DNA of 64,000 bases, from contig JAMPIH010000008.1 in assembly GCA_023662825.1 (NCBI GenBank), forward strand, positions 37,939 to 101,938, given 5' to 3'. The notes beneath the pieces were generated by a model that had not been told where the DNA came from, ran no database searches, and saw only the letters and a list, made by a program, of their open reading frames with translations. This DNA is from Bacteroides sp. Its GTDB lineage: Bacteria > Bacteroidota > Bacteroidia > Bacteroidales > P3. Positions 1 through 8,857 of the stretch are shown here, piece by piece. Numbering within the stretch: position 1 is the first letter of the stretch; each line of letters begins with the position of its first letter. Position numbers and translations under genes: made by a program.

Positions 1-736
1 TACCGATCACGATATCCTTGATTTGGTCGCTTTCGTCGAATTCTCCTTCCACGCGCAGGCTGTAGTCCATCATGCCCATTTTTACGCTACCGGAGGCAAC
101 GTCCCGGTTTTCCGCCAGTATCTTGTTGCCGATCTGCTCTACGGTAAGGTGGTAGGCATCCAGTTTGTTGGGGTCGAGATCCACATAGACTACACGTTCG
201 GGGGCTCCGGCAAGGGTAACCGAAGCCACGCCGTCCACTCGGTTCAAGCGGTTGATAAGCTTGTCGTCGATAATCTTGTCCAAGCCGGAGTACGATTCCT
301 CGGCGGTGACGGCATAGATCAGGATAGGCATCATGGAGGTGTTGAACCTCATGATGGTGGGCCGGTCGATGTCGTCGGGCAGGTTGGTCATAGACTTATC
401 GACCGCGTCGCGCACGTCGTTGGAGGCTTCGTCCAGGTTCACTTCCCATTCGAACTCAAGGCTGATTACGGCCAGGTTGTCGTACGAAGTGGAGGTGATT
501 TCCTTAAGGTCGTCCACCGAGTTGAGCTGGTCTTCGAGGATTTTGGTGACGTTCTCCTCGATGTCGGCGGCATTGGCGCCGGGGTAGGTGGCCATTACCG
601 TGATGTACGGCGGGTCCATCTTGGGGTATTGGTCCACCGGAAGGTTCAGGTAGGAGGCGATACCCAGCACCAGGATGGCCACGAAGATCATCAAGGTGGA
701 GATGGGTTTGTTTACGGCTGTTGTGAATATACTCAT
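1..736 (-). CDS. RND efflux transporter, inner-membrane subunit (N-terminal part only)
   Basis: This is the inner-membrane proton/drug antiporter of a tripartite efflux pump (AcrB/MexF-type HAE1 family). About 245 residues are visible; the gene runs off the left edge, so most of the usual ~1050 residues are missing. The start reads MSIFTTAVNKPISTLMIF, giving a first membrane helix at about residues 10-31, followed by the family hallmark in which the periplasmic porter domain opens with LPVDQYPKMDPP and TYPGANAADIEENVT. It lies 29 bases after the adaptor gene on the same strand and closes the tetR-tolC-adaptor-RND operon. Substrate cannot be inferred. Confidence 0.93.
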   Translation of the reverse strand, partial: MSIFTTAVNKPISTLMIFVAILVLGIASYLNLPVDQYPKMDPPYITVMATYPGANAADIEENVTKILEDQLNSVDDLKEITSTSYDNLAVISLEFEWEVNLDEASNDVRDAVDKSMTNLPDDIDRPTIMRFNTSMMPILIYAVTAEESYSGLDKIIDDKLINRLNRVDGVASVTLAGAPERVVYVDLDPNKLDAYHLTVEQIGNKILAENRDVASGSVKMGMMDYSLRVEGEFDESDQIKDIVIG

Positions 737-765
737 GACAGTAGGTCTTTAAGGATGAGAGAAAC

Positions 766-1800
766 TTAGCGGAGGATTTCCAAGGGCGAACCGTCAACGA
801 GCTTGCCTTGACCCACCACCACCAATTCGTCGCCTTCGTGCACGTCGGGACTGATGATTTCCACCATGTCTTCGAAACGTTTGCCGATGGTGACGTTTAC
901 GCGTTTGGCTCTTCCATTGTTGTTAATAAAGGCATATCGGTCGTTGGAGCCCTGCAGCTTGAGCACGGCGATGGCCGGCGCCAGTACCGCATCCGACTGA
1001 CTTACATGGAATTCGAGGTTGGTGTACATACCCGGGCGCAGTTCCTCCTTGGCGTTGGGAACCTGCACTTCCACCGAGAAGGTGCGGGAGGCGGGGTCAA
1101 CGGTGGGATAAACGATCTTTACCTTGCCGGGGAACACGCGGTCGGGGAAGATGGCGCATTTGAGGGCCACTTCCGTGCCTTCTTTCACTTGCAGGAAGTA
1201 CTGCTCGGAAAGGTTCACGTAGGCTTTGAGCGGGTTGATCTTTTCGAGGGCGATGATGGAGGGTTTGGATGCGCCGCCGAAAGCGCCGCCGGTGTACATT
1301 TCGCCGTCTTCGAAATATTTGCCCGTCACCACGCCGTCGAAGGGCGCTTCCATGCGGGTGTTCTCGCGCAGGAACTCAAGGTTGGCCTTGGTTACGGTGT
1401 ATTGGGTAACGGCCTGGTCGTACGCCTGCTGGCTTATGCTGTTGGTCTTTTTAAGCTTCACGGCACGGTCGTATTCGGTCTTGATGTTCTCGAACTGGGC
1501 TTCGGTCTGTCTCAACTGGGTCTTGTCCATTTCCACCAGCAACTGGCCTTTCTTCACGCGGTCGCCCACTTCCACATAAATCTTCTGGATGCGGCCGGCG
1601 GTGGCGGGAGCGTAGAACACCTGTTCGTCGGCCTGCAGGTTGGCGGCATAGTCGAGCGTGCGGGCAACGCTCCTTTTTTCTAATTTCTGCACCTTCACCG
1701 TAATCTTGTTTTCTTCTTGCACGGTTTCGGCGCTTTTCTTGGAACCGCAGGAGGTCAGGATAGCCAAGGCGGCGATACCCAACAATGTTTTCTTTATCAT
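766..1800 (-). CDS. RND efflux periplasmic adaptor (membrane fusion protein), lipoprotein
   Basis: Periplasmic adaptor that links the RND transporter to the outer-membrane channel. The 344-residue product begins with a lipoprotein signal peptide whose lipobox LTSC puts the acylated cysteine at residue 18. A lipoyl/barrel-sandwich half-motif (APATAGRIQKIYVEVGDRVKKGQLL) follows at about residues 65-90, then a short coiled-coil hairpin (to about residue 150), the second lipoyl half (MEAPFDGVVTGKY) and beta-barrel domains. Length and order are typical of HlyD/AcrA-type adaptors. It sits between the tolC-like gene (41-base gap) and the RND gene (29-base gap). Confidence 0.94.
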   Translation of the reverse strand: MIKKTLLGIAALAILTSCGSKKSAETVQEENKITVKVQKLEKRSVARTLDYAANLQADEQVFYAPATAGRIQKIYVEVGDRVKKGQLLVEMDKTQLRQTEAQFENIKTEYDRAVKLKKTNSISQQAYDQAVTQYTVTKANLEFLRENTRMEAPFDGVVTGKYFEDGEMYTGGAFGGASKPSIIALEKINPLKAYVNLSEQYFLQVKEGTEVALKCAIFPDRVFPGKVKIVYPTVDPASRTFSVEVQVPNAKEELRPGMYTNLEFHVSQSDAVLAPAIAVLKLQGSNDRYAFINNNGRAKRVNVTIGKRFEDMVEIISPDVHEGDELVVVGQGKLVDGSPLEILR

Positions 1801-1841
1801 GACGCTTTAAGTTTTTCGGGTGAGTAATGTATGGTTTTGAA

Positions 1842-3260
1842 TTACGGAAGCTCGTTGTAAAGCTTGAGCAGTTCCGTCTGCGCCTGCAACAGGTCAAGGC
1901 AGGCGGAGGTGTAGTTGTTGGCCGCGCCCAGGTAATTGTTGTTGGCCTGGGTCAGGTCGAGGCTCGAGATGGCCCCCACCTCGAACTTGGCTTGGTAATG
2001 TCCCAACACACTCTTGGCCACTTCCATATTGTCTTTCTGCAGCTTGAAGTTCTCGGTGGCGTTCTGCAGGTTGTACTTGTACTGGGCTTCCTGCAGGTGC
2101 AGCTGGTCTTCGAGCAGGCTCTTGTTGAGGCGGGTCTGCTGCAGGCTTATCTTGGCCTGGTTGATTTTGGAGGTTCGGGAAAGTCCGCCGAAAATCGGAA
2201 CGTTGAGGGTTACGGTGGCGGAGTGCGGCATATTCATGAAACCGCCCTCGATAATCTGATACTGGTAGTTGTAACCCGCGCTGAGCGTGGGAACGCAAGC
2301 CAGGTAGGCCGAAGTGAGCGATTTCTTCTGCATCTTTTCCTGGGTCAGCGTGGCCTGATAGCTCAGGTTCTCGTTTACGTCCAGATTCTTGAACGCCCAT
2401 TCGGCGAACAATTCCACGTTCAGGAAGCGGTCGAGGGGCTCGGTAAGGACAAGCGGCGTGCCGGCCTTCACGCCCAACTGGATGCGGAGTAGGTTGTAGT
2501 TCACGTCCACGGTGCGTTCCATGGCCAACTTGCTGTTGTTGAGCTGTCCCACGGTAATGCGGAGTTGGTCCACGTCGCTGATTTCCAGACTACCGGCATC
2601 GTACATATTTTGGGTGTGCTGCAGGATTTCCTGCATGTTCTTGAGGTTGTCGTTCAGGATTTCGAGCAGGTGTTCGCAAACCAGAATCGTGTAGTACGAA
2701 TTGTACACCGTACTTTTAATGTCCAGGGCGGTGATGTCGGTTTGTTGGGAGGCCAAGGTACGGGCGATTTTGGCTGTCTGTATGCCCACGACCCACTGTC
2801 CGCTGAATGTCCACTGGGCAGATACGTTCAATCCCAAGTTGTCTTTCATCTTCCTGCCGCCCGACATATCTCCCATGGCGAGACTTATCGCCTCAAAATG
2901 TTCGGAATACTTTTGTAATAGTTCGGGGTCTATCGTATTCGAGCCAGCTCCCATAAAGTTCATTTCGTAGCCGAAATAGGAGGAATACCCCAGGCTTCCG
3001 TTGATTTGCGGGATACCGGCAGAAACGGCTTCCATCACCTTCTTTTTATACAGGTCGATGTCCAGCCGGGAGGCCTGCAGGCTTTTGTTGTGTTCGAGCG
3101 CGAAATCAACGGCTTCTTCCAGGCTCAGGTGTTGCGGCTCTTCGAGAGCGGCTTCCTCCAAAACGGCCTGGTCGGAACGCTGTTCCTGCGCGCGCGAAAA
3201 CGGCGACAACGGCAGCAATCCTGCCATCATCAAACCGAGAATGAGGGTTCTTCTTTTCAT
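1842..3260 (-). CDS. TolC-family outer-membrane efflux channel
   Basis: Outer-membrane factor of the tripartite pump. The 472-residue protein has an N-terminal signal peptide (hydrophobic residues 7-20, probable cleavage after SRAQ near residue 25) and then long amphipathic helices in two repeats, with typical wording such as LSLEEAVDFALEHNKSLQASRLDIDL near residue 45 and GAISSLDLTQANNNYLGAANNY near residue 430. It follows the TetR-type regulator by 28 bases and precedes the adaptor, so regulator, channel, adaptor and transporter are probably one transcript. Confidence 0.93.
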   Translation of the reverse strand: MKRRTLILGLMMAGLLPLSPFSRAQEQRSDQAVLEEAALEEPQHLSLEEAVDFALEHNKSLQASRLDIDLYKKKVMEAVSAGIPQINGSLGYSSYFGYEMNFMGAGSNTIDPELLQKYSEHFEAISLAMGDMSGGRKMKDNLGLNVSAQWTFSGQWVVGIQTAKIARTLASQQTDITALDIKSTVYNSYYTILVCEHLLEILNDNLKNMQEILQHTQNMYDAGSLEISDVDQLRITVGQLNNSKLAMERTVDVNYNLLRIQLGVKAGTPLVLTEPLDRFLNVELFAEWAFKNLDVNENLSYQATLTQEKMQKKSLTSAYLACVPTLSAGYNYQYQIIEGGFMNMPHSATVTLNVPIFGGLSRTSKINQAKISLQQTRLNKSLLEDQLHLQEAQYKYNLQNATENFKLQKDNMEVAKSVLGHYQAKFEVGAISSLDLTQANNNYLGAANNYTSACLDLLQAQTELLKLYNELP

Positions 3261-3287
3261 TTTCTTTTGATTGGAAATTCGGTGTGA

Positions 3288-3998
3288 CTATTTTTGGTAT
3301 GACTTCTCCTTCGCTTCGGCATGAGAGCCGTGTTCGTGAAGAAGCTCATTCAATTCCTTATTGTTGAAAAGGGGCGATTTCTTGAATCTTTCAAGTTCCT
3401 CGATGCCTTTTTTAGTGGCCACGCTGCGGATTAAATTTTCCGTAACGGTATATACGATTTCGTGCAGGGGATATTTGAGCGAGTCCCGTTTCTCGGGGTC
3501 GCGGAGCATGGAGAACTGTTCGGCGAACAGCCATATCTGGATGTCGCGGTCGATATCGGTTCTGAAAATCCCTTCGTCCTGTCCTTTCTTGAAGACAAGC
3601 GTATAGAATTTCCAGATAAAGATCTCGATATGCTTGGCCAACTTGTCGAATACCACCGGGTGATATTTCTTGAGGTCGAACATATTGGCCGGCAGCAGGC
3701 TCTGCTGGACCTGCAGGAAATGATCGACGGTTCCGAACAGAATCTGAATTGCGGAAACGGGCTGGATTTTCTGCCTGATGTGTTCAAAATCGAAGTCCTG
3801 ATGCCGCATCATGAAAACGGCTTCCACCAACTGCTCCTTGTTCTCGAAGTATTGGTATAGCGTTTTCTTCGACATGTTCAAGTGCCGGCAGATGTCGTCC
3901 ATCGAGGTGCTGCGCAATCCGTATTTGAGGAACAGATCCGAGATCTGCTCCAGCATTTGCGGGTCAGGACACAGTGTTTCTTTACGTTCGGTACTCAT
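3288..3998 (-). CDS. TetR/AcrR-family transcriptional regulator of the efflux operon
   Basis: DNA-binding regulator, 236 residues. The helix-turn-helix is at about residues 30-66 (SMDDICRHLNMSKKTLYQYF followed by NKEQLVEAVF), the standard TetR N-terminal fold; the rest is a helical ligand-binding domain ending in a charged tail. It is first in the efflux operon. Upstream, an inverted repeat GGAAACG...CGTTTCC at 4006-4033 lies between the probable -7 box (4040-4047) and the start codon, which suggests autoregulation and control of the whole pump. The inducing ligand is unknown. Confidence 0.92.
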   Translation of the reverse strand: MSTERKETLCPDPQMLEQISDLFLKYGLRSTSMDDICRHLNMSKKTLYQYFENKEQLVEAVFMMRHQDFDFEHIRQKIQPVSAIQILFGTVDHFLQVQQSLLPANMFDLKKYHPVVFDKLAKHIEIFIWKFYTLVFKKGQDEGIFRTDIDRDIQIWLFAEQFSMLRDPEKRDSLKYPLHEIVYTVTENLIRSVATKKGIEELERFKKSPLFNNKELNELLHEHGSHAEAKEKSYQK

Positions 3999-4005
3999 AA
4001 TACAA

Positions 4006-4033
4006 GGAAACGTTTTTTTTTCAAATCGTTTCC
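4006..4033. promoter_or_regulatory. Candidate TetR-type operator
   Basis: Two 7-base arms, GGAAACG (4006-4012) and CGTTTCC (4027-4033), form a perfect inverted repeat with a 14-base T-rich spacer, 8-35 bases upstream of the tetR start codon. Size and position suit autoregulation by the neighbouring regulator. This is inferred from symmetry and place only. Confidence 0.45.
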
Positions 4034-4039
4034 GGGGCG

Positions 4040-4047
4040 CAAATGTA
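4040..4047 (-). promoter_or_regulatory. Bacteroidota -7 box for the tetR-efflux operon
   Basis: On the minus strand the bases read TACATTTG, an exact TAnnTTTG match, 42 bases before the tetR start. No convincing -33 TTTG was seen at the usual spacing. Confidence 0.5.
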
Positions 4048-4225
4048 CGTTAAGTTTTTAAATATGCAAGATTTTTTTTGATGGGGAGCGGCCCGGGCTT
4101 TTTCCGCAATGTGGGTTCGATAAATTTCGGGATATTGGATTTATATAATAGGCAAGTGGACGCAGTTTTTGCATGATGCTTGTGTTGAAAGATCTGTATT
4201 TTACATTTGTGTAAAATATTTGTAG

Positions 4226-4233
4226 TATATTTG
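4226..4233 (+). promoter_or_regulatory. Bacteroidota -7 box for the toxin-antitoxin operon
   Basis: TATATTTG matches TAnnTTTG and lies 22 bases before the start codon at 4256. A TTTG at 4206-4209 is a possible upstream element, but its 16-base spacing is shorter than usual. Confidence 0.5.
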
Positions 4234-4255
4234 AAACGTAAAACGAGATCCGGCC

Positions 4256-4726
4256 ATGAGCGAAGTGGAACTTATTTTACTCGATCAAACCGAAAACTGT
4301 ACGGTTTATTCGATTCAATTTCTCACCGACGACAGGCACGAATTCAAGAAATTTGTGTCGAAATTCCGTGAGGATGCCGTTTTTGATAAAGATTTCAAAG
4401 TGATAGCAAAATTCATCGATCAAATATTGGACTTTGGGGCGTTGGAAAGATATTTTCGGCCTGAAGGCAAGATGAAGGATTCGGTGGTGGCGCTTCCGGT
4501 ACTTCGTTCAAAACTCCGTTTGTATTGTCTTCGGCTCTCCGATAGGATTCTTGTTTTGGGGAATGGGGGCGCGAAGACAAGCAGGACTTATGACGAAGAT
4601 GATTCGTTGAAAGGTTATGTGGTTACGCTGCAACGTTTTGATAAGTTGCTCAAGGATGGAATTCGGGAGGGAAGTGTGCGCATTACAGAAAATGAGATTC
4701 AAACCGACAAGATTTTTAAACTATGA
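4256..4726 (+). CDS. RelE/HigB-like putative toxin (toxin-first TA pair)
   Basis: A 156-residue protein whose core (residues about 25-125) resembles RelE/HigB or Gp49-like toxins: a helical N-terminal part, then GALERYFRPEGKM, SKLRLYCLRLSDRILVLGNGG and a terminal strand/helix. In that fold the basic strand around RLYCLRLSDRI carries the mRNA-contacting residues. Assignment as a toxin rests on this likeness and on the overlap of four bases (ATGA) with a downstream HTH gene. Toxin-before-antitoxin order is that of higBA-type operons. Activity is not shown by the sequence. Confidence 0.7.
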   Translation: MSEVELILLDQTENCTVYSIQFLTDDRHEFKKFVSKFREDAVFDKDFKVIAKFIDQILDFGALERYFRPEGKMKDSVVALPVLRSKLRLYCLRLSDRILVLGNGGAKTSRTYDEDDSLKGYVVTLQRFDKLLKDGIREGSVRITENEIQTDKIFKL

Positions 4727-4992
4727 AAAGGGCAGAAATGTCGCTTCGGGATTTATTGGGTGAGATATCCGCGGCGGATAGGGCGGAAGCGCGTCTTTCG
4801 TTCGAGATATCCAATCAGATAGATGCGCTGATGACCGAGCGGGGTCTATCCAAAAAGCAACTGGCCGATGCTATAGGCAAGCGACCGAACGAGGTAACCC
4901 GTTGGCTTAGCGGGGAGCACAACTTTACGCTCGCAACCCTTGCCATGCTCGGCAATTTCTTCGGCAAACCCATCATTCGGGTGAATTGTTGA
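4723..4992 (+). CDS. XRE-family HTH antitoxin-like protein
   Basis: An 89-residue protein with a Cro/C1-type helix-turn-helix at about residues 35-75 (ERGLSKKQLADAIGKRPNEV then TRWLSGEHNFTLATL). Its start codon overlaps the stop of the toxin-like gene (ATGA), so the two are probably translationally coupled. The expected role is to neutralise the partner and repress the operon. The N-terminal ~25 residues (MKRAEMSLRDLLGEISAADR) may be the toxin-contact segment; this is inference. Confidence 0.8.
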   Translation: MKRAEMSLRDLLGEISAADRAEARLSFEISNQIDALMTERGLSKKQLADAIGKRPNEVTRWLSGEHNFTLATLAMLGNFFGKPIIRVNC

Positions 4993-5057
4993 AATTTCAG
5001 AGATAAACAATCTAAGGTGCTCTGTTCACTCGATTTTTAAAGCCCGCGAAAATGATG

Positions 5058-5065
5058 TAAATTTG
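5058..5065 (+). promoter_or_regulatory. Bacteroidota -7 box for the ffh operon
   Basis: TAAATTTG, an exact TAnnTTTG match, 47 bases upstream of the ffh start codon and after the end of the antitoxin gene. Confidence 0.5.
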
Positions 5066-5112
5066 CCTTTTACCCTTTCGGGGTGTTTGGTTTTAAATTT
5101 AAGTAGGAAGAA

Positions 5113-6441
5113 ATGTTTGAAAGTCTTTCAGATAGGTTGGACAGAGCCTTTAAGGTGCTCAAGGGCCAGGGCAAAATCACCGAGATCAATGTAGCCGAAA
5201 CGCTTAAGGAAGTACGCAAGGCTTTGTTGGAAGCCGACGTCAACTATAAGATAGCCAAGCAGTTTACGGACACCGTAAAGGAAAAGGCTTTGGGTCGGCA
5301 GGTGCTTACCTCCGTTTCGCCGGGGCAGATGATGGTGAAGCTCGTGCACGAGGAACTTACCGAACTGATGGGCAGCAAGGAAGCCGAGCTCAACCTGCAG
5401 ATCAATCCCACCGTTATCCTGATGGCCGGCCTGCAGGGTTCGGGTAAGACCACCCATTCGGCCAAACTGGCCTATTTCCTCAAGCACAAGAAAGGCAAGA
5501 ACCCGCTTTTGGTGGCCGCCGACGTGTACCGTCCCGCCGCCATCGACCAGTTGGAAACCTTGGGCGCTCAGATCGAGGTGCCCGTGTTCGCCCGGCGCGA
5601 GGAGAAAGATCCGGTAAAGATTGCCAAGGCCGCCCTGCGCCACGCCAAGGAGAACGCGTTCAACGTGGTGATTGTGGATACCGCCGGCCGTCTGGCGGTG
5701 GATGAAGAGATGATGGACGAGATAGGCCGCATCCAGGCAGAGATCCATCCGCAGGAAACCTTGTTCGTGGTGGATGCCATGACCGGCCAGGATGCCGTGA
5801 ACACCGCCAAGGCCTTCTACGACAAGTTGCAATATCAAGGGGTGATCCTTACCAAGTTAGACGGTGATACCCGGGGCGGGGCTGCGCTTACGATACGTTC
5901 GGTGGTGCAGGTGCCCGTAAAGTTCGTGGGCCTGGGCGAGAAGATGGATGCTCTGGACGTGTTCTATCCCTCCCGTATGGCCGACCGTATCCTGGGTATG
6001 GGCGACATTGTTTCGCTGGTGGAGAAAGCCCAGGCGCAGTACGATGAGGAGGAAGCCCGCAAGCTGCATAAGAAAATCCGCAACAACGATTTCGACTTCA
6101 ACGATTTCTATTCCCAGATACAGCAGATAAAGAAGATGGGGAACATGAAAGACCTCATGGGCATGATTCCCGGTATGGGCAAGATGCTGCGCGACGTGGA
6201 TATCAAGGACGACGCCTTCAAGCCCGTGGAAGCCATGATCCAGTCGATGACCCCCTACGAGCGCTCGCACCCGCAGGTGTTGGACGCCAACCGCCGCAAG
6301 CGTATCGCCATGGGCAGCGGCACCACCATCGGCGAGGTCAACAAGATGATAAAGCAGCTGGAGGAAACCAAGAAGATGATGCGCGCCGTTTCCAAGCCGG
6401 GCGTGATGCAGGCCATGCGCAACATGAAGAAAAGAAGATAA
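5113..6441 (+). CDS. ffh: Signal recognition particle protein Ffh (SRP54)
   Basis: GTPase of the signal recognition particle, which binds 4.5S RNA and hydrophobic signal sequences and delivers ribosomes to FtsY at the membrane. The 442 residues show the N domain (1-85), the G domain with P-loop GLQGSGKTTHSAKLA near residues 105-119 and DTAGRL near 190, TKLDG near 245, and a methionine-rich M domain (about 305-442) with MGNMKDLMGMIPGMGKM and a basic end MRNMKKRR. The length is normal. It is followed by folD after 36 bases and probably leads a four-gene transcript. Confidence 0.98.
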   Translation: MFESLSDRLDRAFKVLKGQGKITEINVAETLKEVRKALLEADVNYKIAKQFTDTVKEKALGRQVLTSVSPGQMMVKLVHEELTELMGSKEAELNLQINPTVILMAGLQGSGKTTHSAKLAYFLKHKKGKNPLLVAADVYRPAAIDQLETLGAQIEVPVFARREEKDPVKIAKAALRHAKENAFNVVIVDTAGRLAVDEEMMDEIGRIQAEIHPQETLFVVDAMTGQDAVNTAKAFYDKLQYQGVILTKLDGDTRGGAALTIRSVVQVPVKFVGLGEKMDALDVFYPSRMADRILGMGDIVSLVEKAQAQYDEEEARKLHKKIRNNDFDFNDFYSQIQQIKKMGNMKDLMGMIPGMGKMLRDVDIKDDAFKPVEAMIQSMTPYERSHPQVLDANRRKRIAMGSGTTIGEVNKMIKQLEETKKMMRAVSKPGVMQAMRNMKKRR

Positions 6442-6477
6442 GCCGCAGGGCATAACCAAAAATACAAGCACACGGAC

Positions 6478-7362
6478 ATGAAACTGATAGACGGAAAGAC
6501 CATCAGCGAGACCATCAAGAAAGAGATAGCCGCCGAGGTCGCTTCTTTGATAGACAAGGGTTACCGCGCGCCGCACATGGCCGCCATCCTGGTGGGACAC
6601 GACGGGGCGAGCGAGACCTACATCGCCAGCAAGGAAAAGAACTGCCGCGCGGTGGGCATGACTTCCTCGCTGTACCGCTACGAGGAGAACATTTCCGAAA
6701 AGGAACTTCTCGAGGTGATTTCGTTCCTGAACCAAGACGAGGAAGTGGACGGCTTTATCGTGCAGCTTCCCTTGCCTAAGCATATCGATGTGGACCGCAT
6801 CATCGCCGCCGTGGATCCGGCCAAGGACATCGACGGATTCCATCCCGTCAACATGGGGCGGCTGGCCTTGGGCGAGGACGCCTTCGTTCCGGCCACGCCC
6901 TGCGGAATCATGGAACTGCTGAAACGCGCCGATATCGAGACCTCGGGTAAGAAATGCGTGGTGCTGGGTCGCAGCAATATCGTGGGAACGCCCATGGCGC
7001 TGTTGATGAGCCGCAACAACCCGCACGCCAACGCCACCGTGACCATCTGCCACAGCAAGACGAAGAATCTGGCAGAAGAAGCCCGTCAGGCAGACATTTT
7101 GGTGGCCGCCCTCGGCAAGCCCGGTTTCGTTACCGCCGATATGGTGAAGGACGGCGCCGTGGTGGTCGATGTGGGCATCCACCGGATAGAGGATAAGACC
7201 AGGCAGAGCGGATTCCGTCTGTTGGGCGACGTGGATTTCGACCAAGTGGCGCCCAAATGCAGCGCCATCACGCCCGTTCCGGGCGGGGTGGGGCCGATGA
7301 CCATCGCAGCCCTGCTGATGAACACGATGAAAGCCTACAAGAACAGAGTGAAAATCCAATAG
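6478..7362 (+). CDS. folD: Bifunctional methylenetetrahydrofolate dehydrogenase/cyclohydrolase
   Basis: FolD interconverts 5,10-methylene-, methenyl- and 10-formyl-tetrahydrofolate in the cytosol, linking one-carbon units to purine and formyl-Met synthesis. The 294 residues carry the family signatures: YIASKEKNCRAVGM with the catalytic lysine near residue 55, QLPLPKHID near 97, and the nucleotide-binding segment VVLGRSNIVGTPMALLM near 160, ending with TPVPGGVGPMTIAALL near 270. Start ATG and length agree with the family. It lies 10 bases ahead of the phosphohexomutase gene. Confidence 0.97.
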   Translation: MKLIDGKTISETIKKEIAAEVASLIDKGYRAPHMAAILVGHDGASETYIASKEKNCRAVGMTSSLYRYEENISEKELLEVISFLNQDEEVDGFIVQLPLPKHIDVDRIIAAVDPAKDIDGFHPVNMGRLALGEDAFVPATPCGIMELLKRADIETSGKKCVVLGRSNIVGTPMALLMSRNNPHANATVTICHSKTKNLAEEARQADILVAALGKPGFVTADMVKDGAVVVDVGIHRIEDKTRQSGFRLLGDVDFDQVAPKCSAITPVPGGVGPMTIAALLMNTMKAYKNRVKIQ

Positions 7363-7372
7363 ACAGAAAGCC

Positions 7373-8830
7373 ATGACCTTGATAAAATCCATCTCCGGCA
7401 TCCGGGGAACCATCGGCGGCAAGGAAGCCGAAAACCTTACGCCTATAGATATCGTTAAGTTTACCAGTGCGTTCGCCCGCTTTATTCAGGAAAAGAACGC
7501 CAAGGTGAAACGCGTTCGCATCGTGGTAGGCCGCGACGGGCGTATTTCGGGTCAGATGGTGGATCATCTCGTGCAGGGTGCGCTCATGGGCATGGGCGTT
7601 GACGTAGTGGAACTGGTGCTTTCCACGACCCCTACGGTGGAAATGTCGGTAAGGGCACACAAGGCCCACGGCGGCATCATCATTACCGCCAGCCACAATC
7701 CCATGGAATGGAATGCCTTGAAGCTGCTCAACGAAAAAGGCGAGTTCATCAGTGCCGAAGATGGCGCCAAGGTGGTCAAGATGGCCGAAAAGGGCGGCTT
7801 TTCCTTTGCACCGGTAGATAAGTTGGGACGTTTCCTGTTCTACGACGAACCCGATATAGACCGTCATATCCAAAGCATCCTTGATTTGAAATTGGTGGAT
7901 GTAAAGGCCATCAAGGCCGCCAAGCTGAGCGTGGTGGTGGACGGCGTGAACTCCACGGGCGCCGTGGTGATACCTTTGTTGCTGGAACGCCTGGGCGTGC
8001 AGACGGTGCGTGCCATCAACGACGAGTCGATGGGAAATTTCGCGCACAATCCCGAACCGCTTCCCGCCAACCTCAAGGACTTGGCGGCGCAGGTAAAGAA
8101 ACACAAGGCGCACATGGGCATCGCCGTGGATCCCGACGTTGACCGCCTGGCCTTCGTCTGCGAAGACGGCTCCATGTTCGGCGAGGAATACACGCTGGTG
8201 GCGGCGGCCGACTACGTGCTGCAGCATACCAAGGGCGCGGTGGTTTCAAACCTTTCCTCGACCCGAGCCTTGCGCGACGTGGCCGAAGGCTACGGCTGCA
8301 AGTACGTGGCCGCGCCGGTGGGCGAGGTAAACGTGGTAGAAAGGATGAAGAAGGCCAAGGCCGTGATCGGAGGAGAAGGCAACGGCGGGGTAATCTATCC
8401 CGAACTGCACTATGGCCGCGACGCCTTGGTGGGTGTGGCGCTCGTGTTGAGCGCGTTCGCCCGCAAGCTGAAGGCCGACAGGAAGTTTACGATGACCGCC
8501 TACCGCGACTCTTTTCCCGCCTATGTGATCGCCAAGAAACGCGTGGATCTGAAGGCCGGCATGGATGCGGACAAGATTCTGGCGCAGATCAAGAAAAACC
8601 ACGCCAAGGAAAAGATGAACCTGGAAGACGGCATCCGCATCGATTTCGCCAAGACCAAGGAATGGGTGCAGTTGCGCAAGTCGAATACCGAACCCATTGT
8701 CCGCGTGTATGCCGAAAGCGCCACCAAGAGCAAGGCCGAAGCCTTGGCCAAGCGCTTTACCGACGAGATCGCAGCCTGTCCGGGCAAGACGGCGCGCAAG
8801 CCCGCGGTCAAACGAACGGTCAAGAAATAA
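7373..8830 (+). CDS. glmM: Phosphohexomutase (phosphoglucosamine mutase-like)
   Basis: Alpha-D-phosphohexomutase family enzyme, most likely the Bacteroidota phosphoglucosamine mutase that makes glucosamine-1-phosphate for UDP-GlcNAc, cell wall and LPS. Seen: the phosphoserine loop TASHNPMEWNALK with Ser107, the metal site DPDVDRLAF near residue 252, the sugar-binding loop GGEGNGGV near 335, and the phosphate loop RKSNTEPIVRVYAES near 440. A short basic tail (KPAVKRTVKK) ends the 485-residue protein. A phosphomannomutase or phosphoglucomutase role cannot be excluded from sequence alone. Located 10 bases after folD and 27 before pgk. Confidence 0.88.
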   Translation: MTLIKSISGIRGTIGGKEAENLTPIDIVKFTSAFARFIQEKNAKVKRVRIVVGRDGRISGQMVDHLVQGALMGMGVDVVELVLSTTPTVEMSVRAHKAHGGIIITASHNPMEWNALKLLNEKGEFISAEDGAKVVKMAEKGGFSFAPVDKLGRFLFYDEPDIDRHIQSILDLKLVDVKAIKAAKLSVVVDGVNSTGAVVIPLLLERLGVQTVRAINDESMGNFAHNPEPLPANLKDLAAQVKKHKAHMGIAVDPDVDRLAFVCEDGSMFGEEYTLVAAADYVLQHTKGAVVSNLSSTRALRDVAEGYGCKYVAAPVGEVNVVERMKKAKAVIGGEGNGGVIYPELHYGRDALVGVALVLSAFARKLKADRKFTMTAYRDSFPAYVIAKKRVDLKAGMDADKILAQIKKNHAKEKMNLEDGIRIDFAKTKEWVQLRKSNTEPIVRVYAESATKSKAEALAKRFTDEIAACPGKTARKPAVKRTVKK

Positions 8831-8857
8831 TAATCAGGGAATTCAAAAACCGAGACT

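Noticed and set aside
5857..7422. 521-codon minus-strand open frame opposite ffh and folD
   Set aside because: Shadow of two strongly conserved genes; no start signal or motif.
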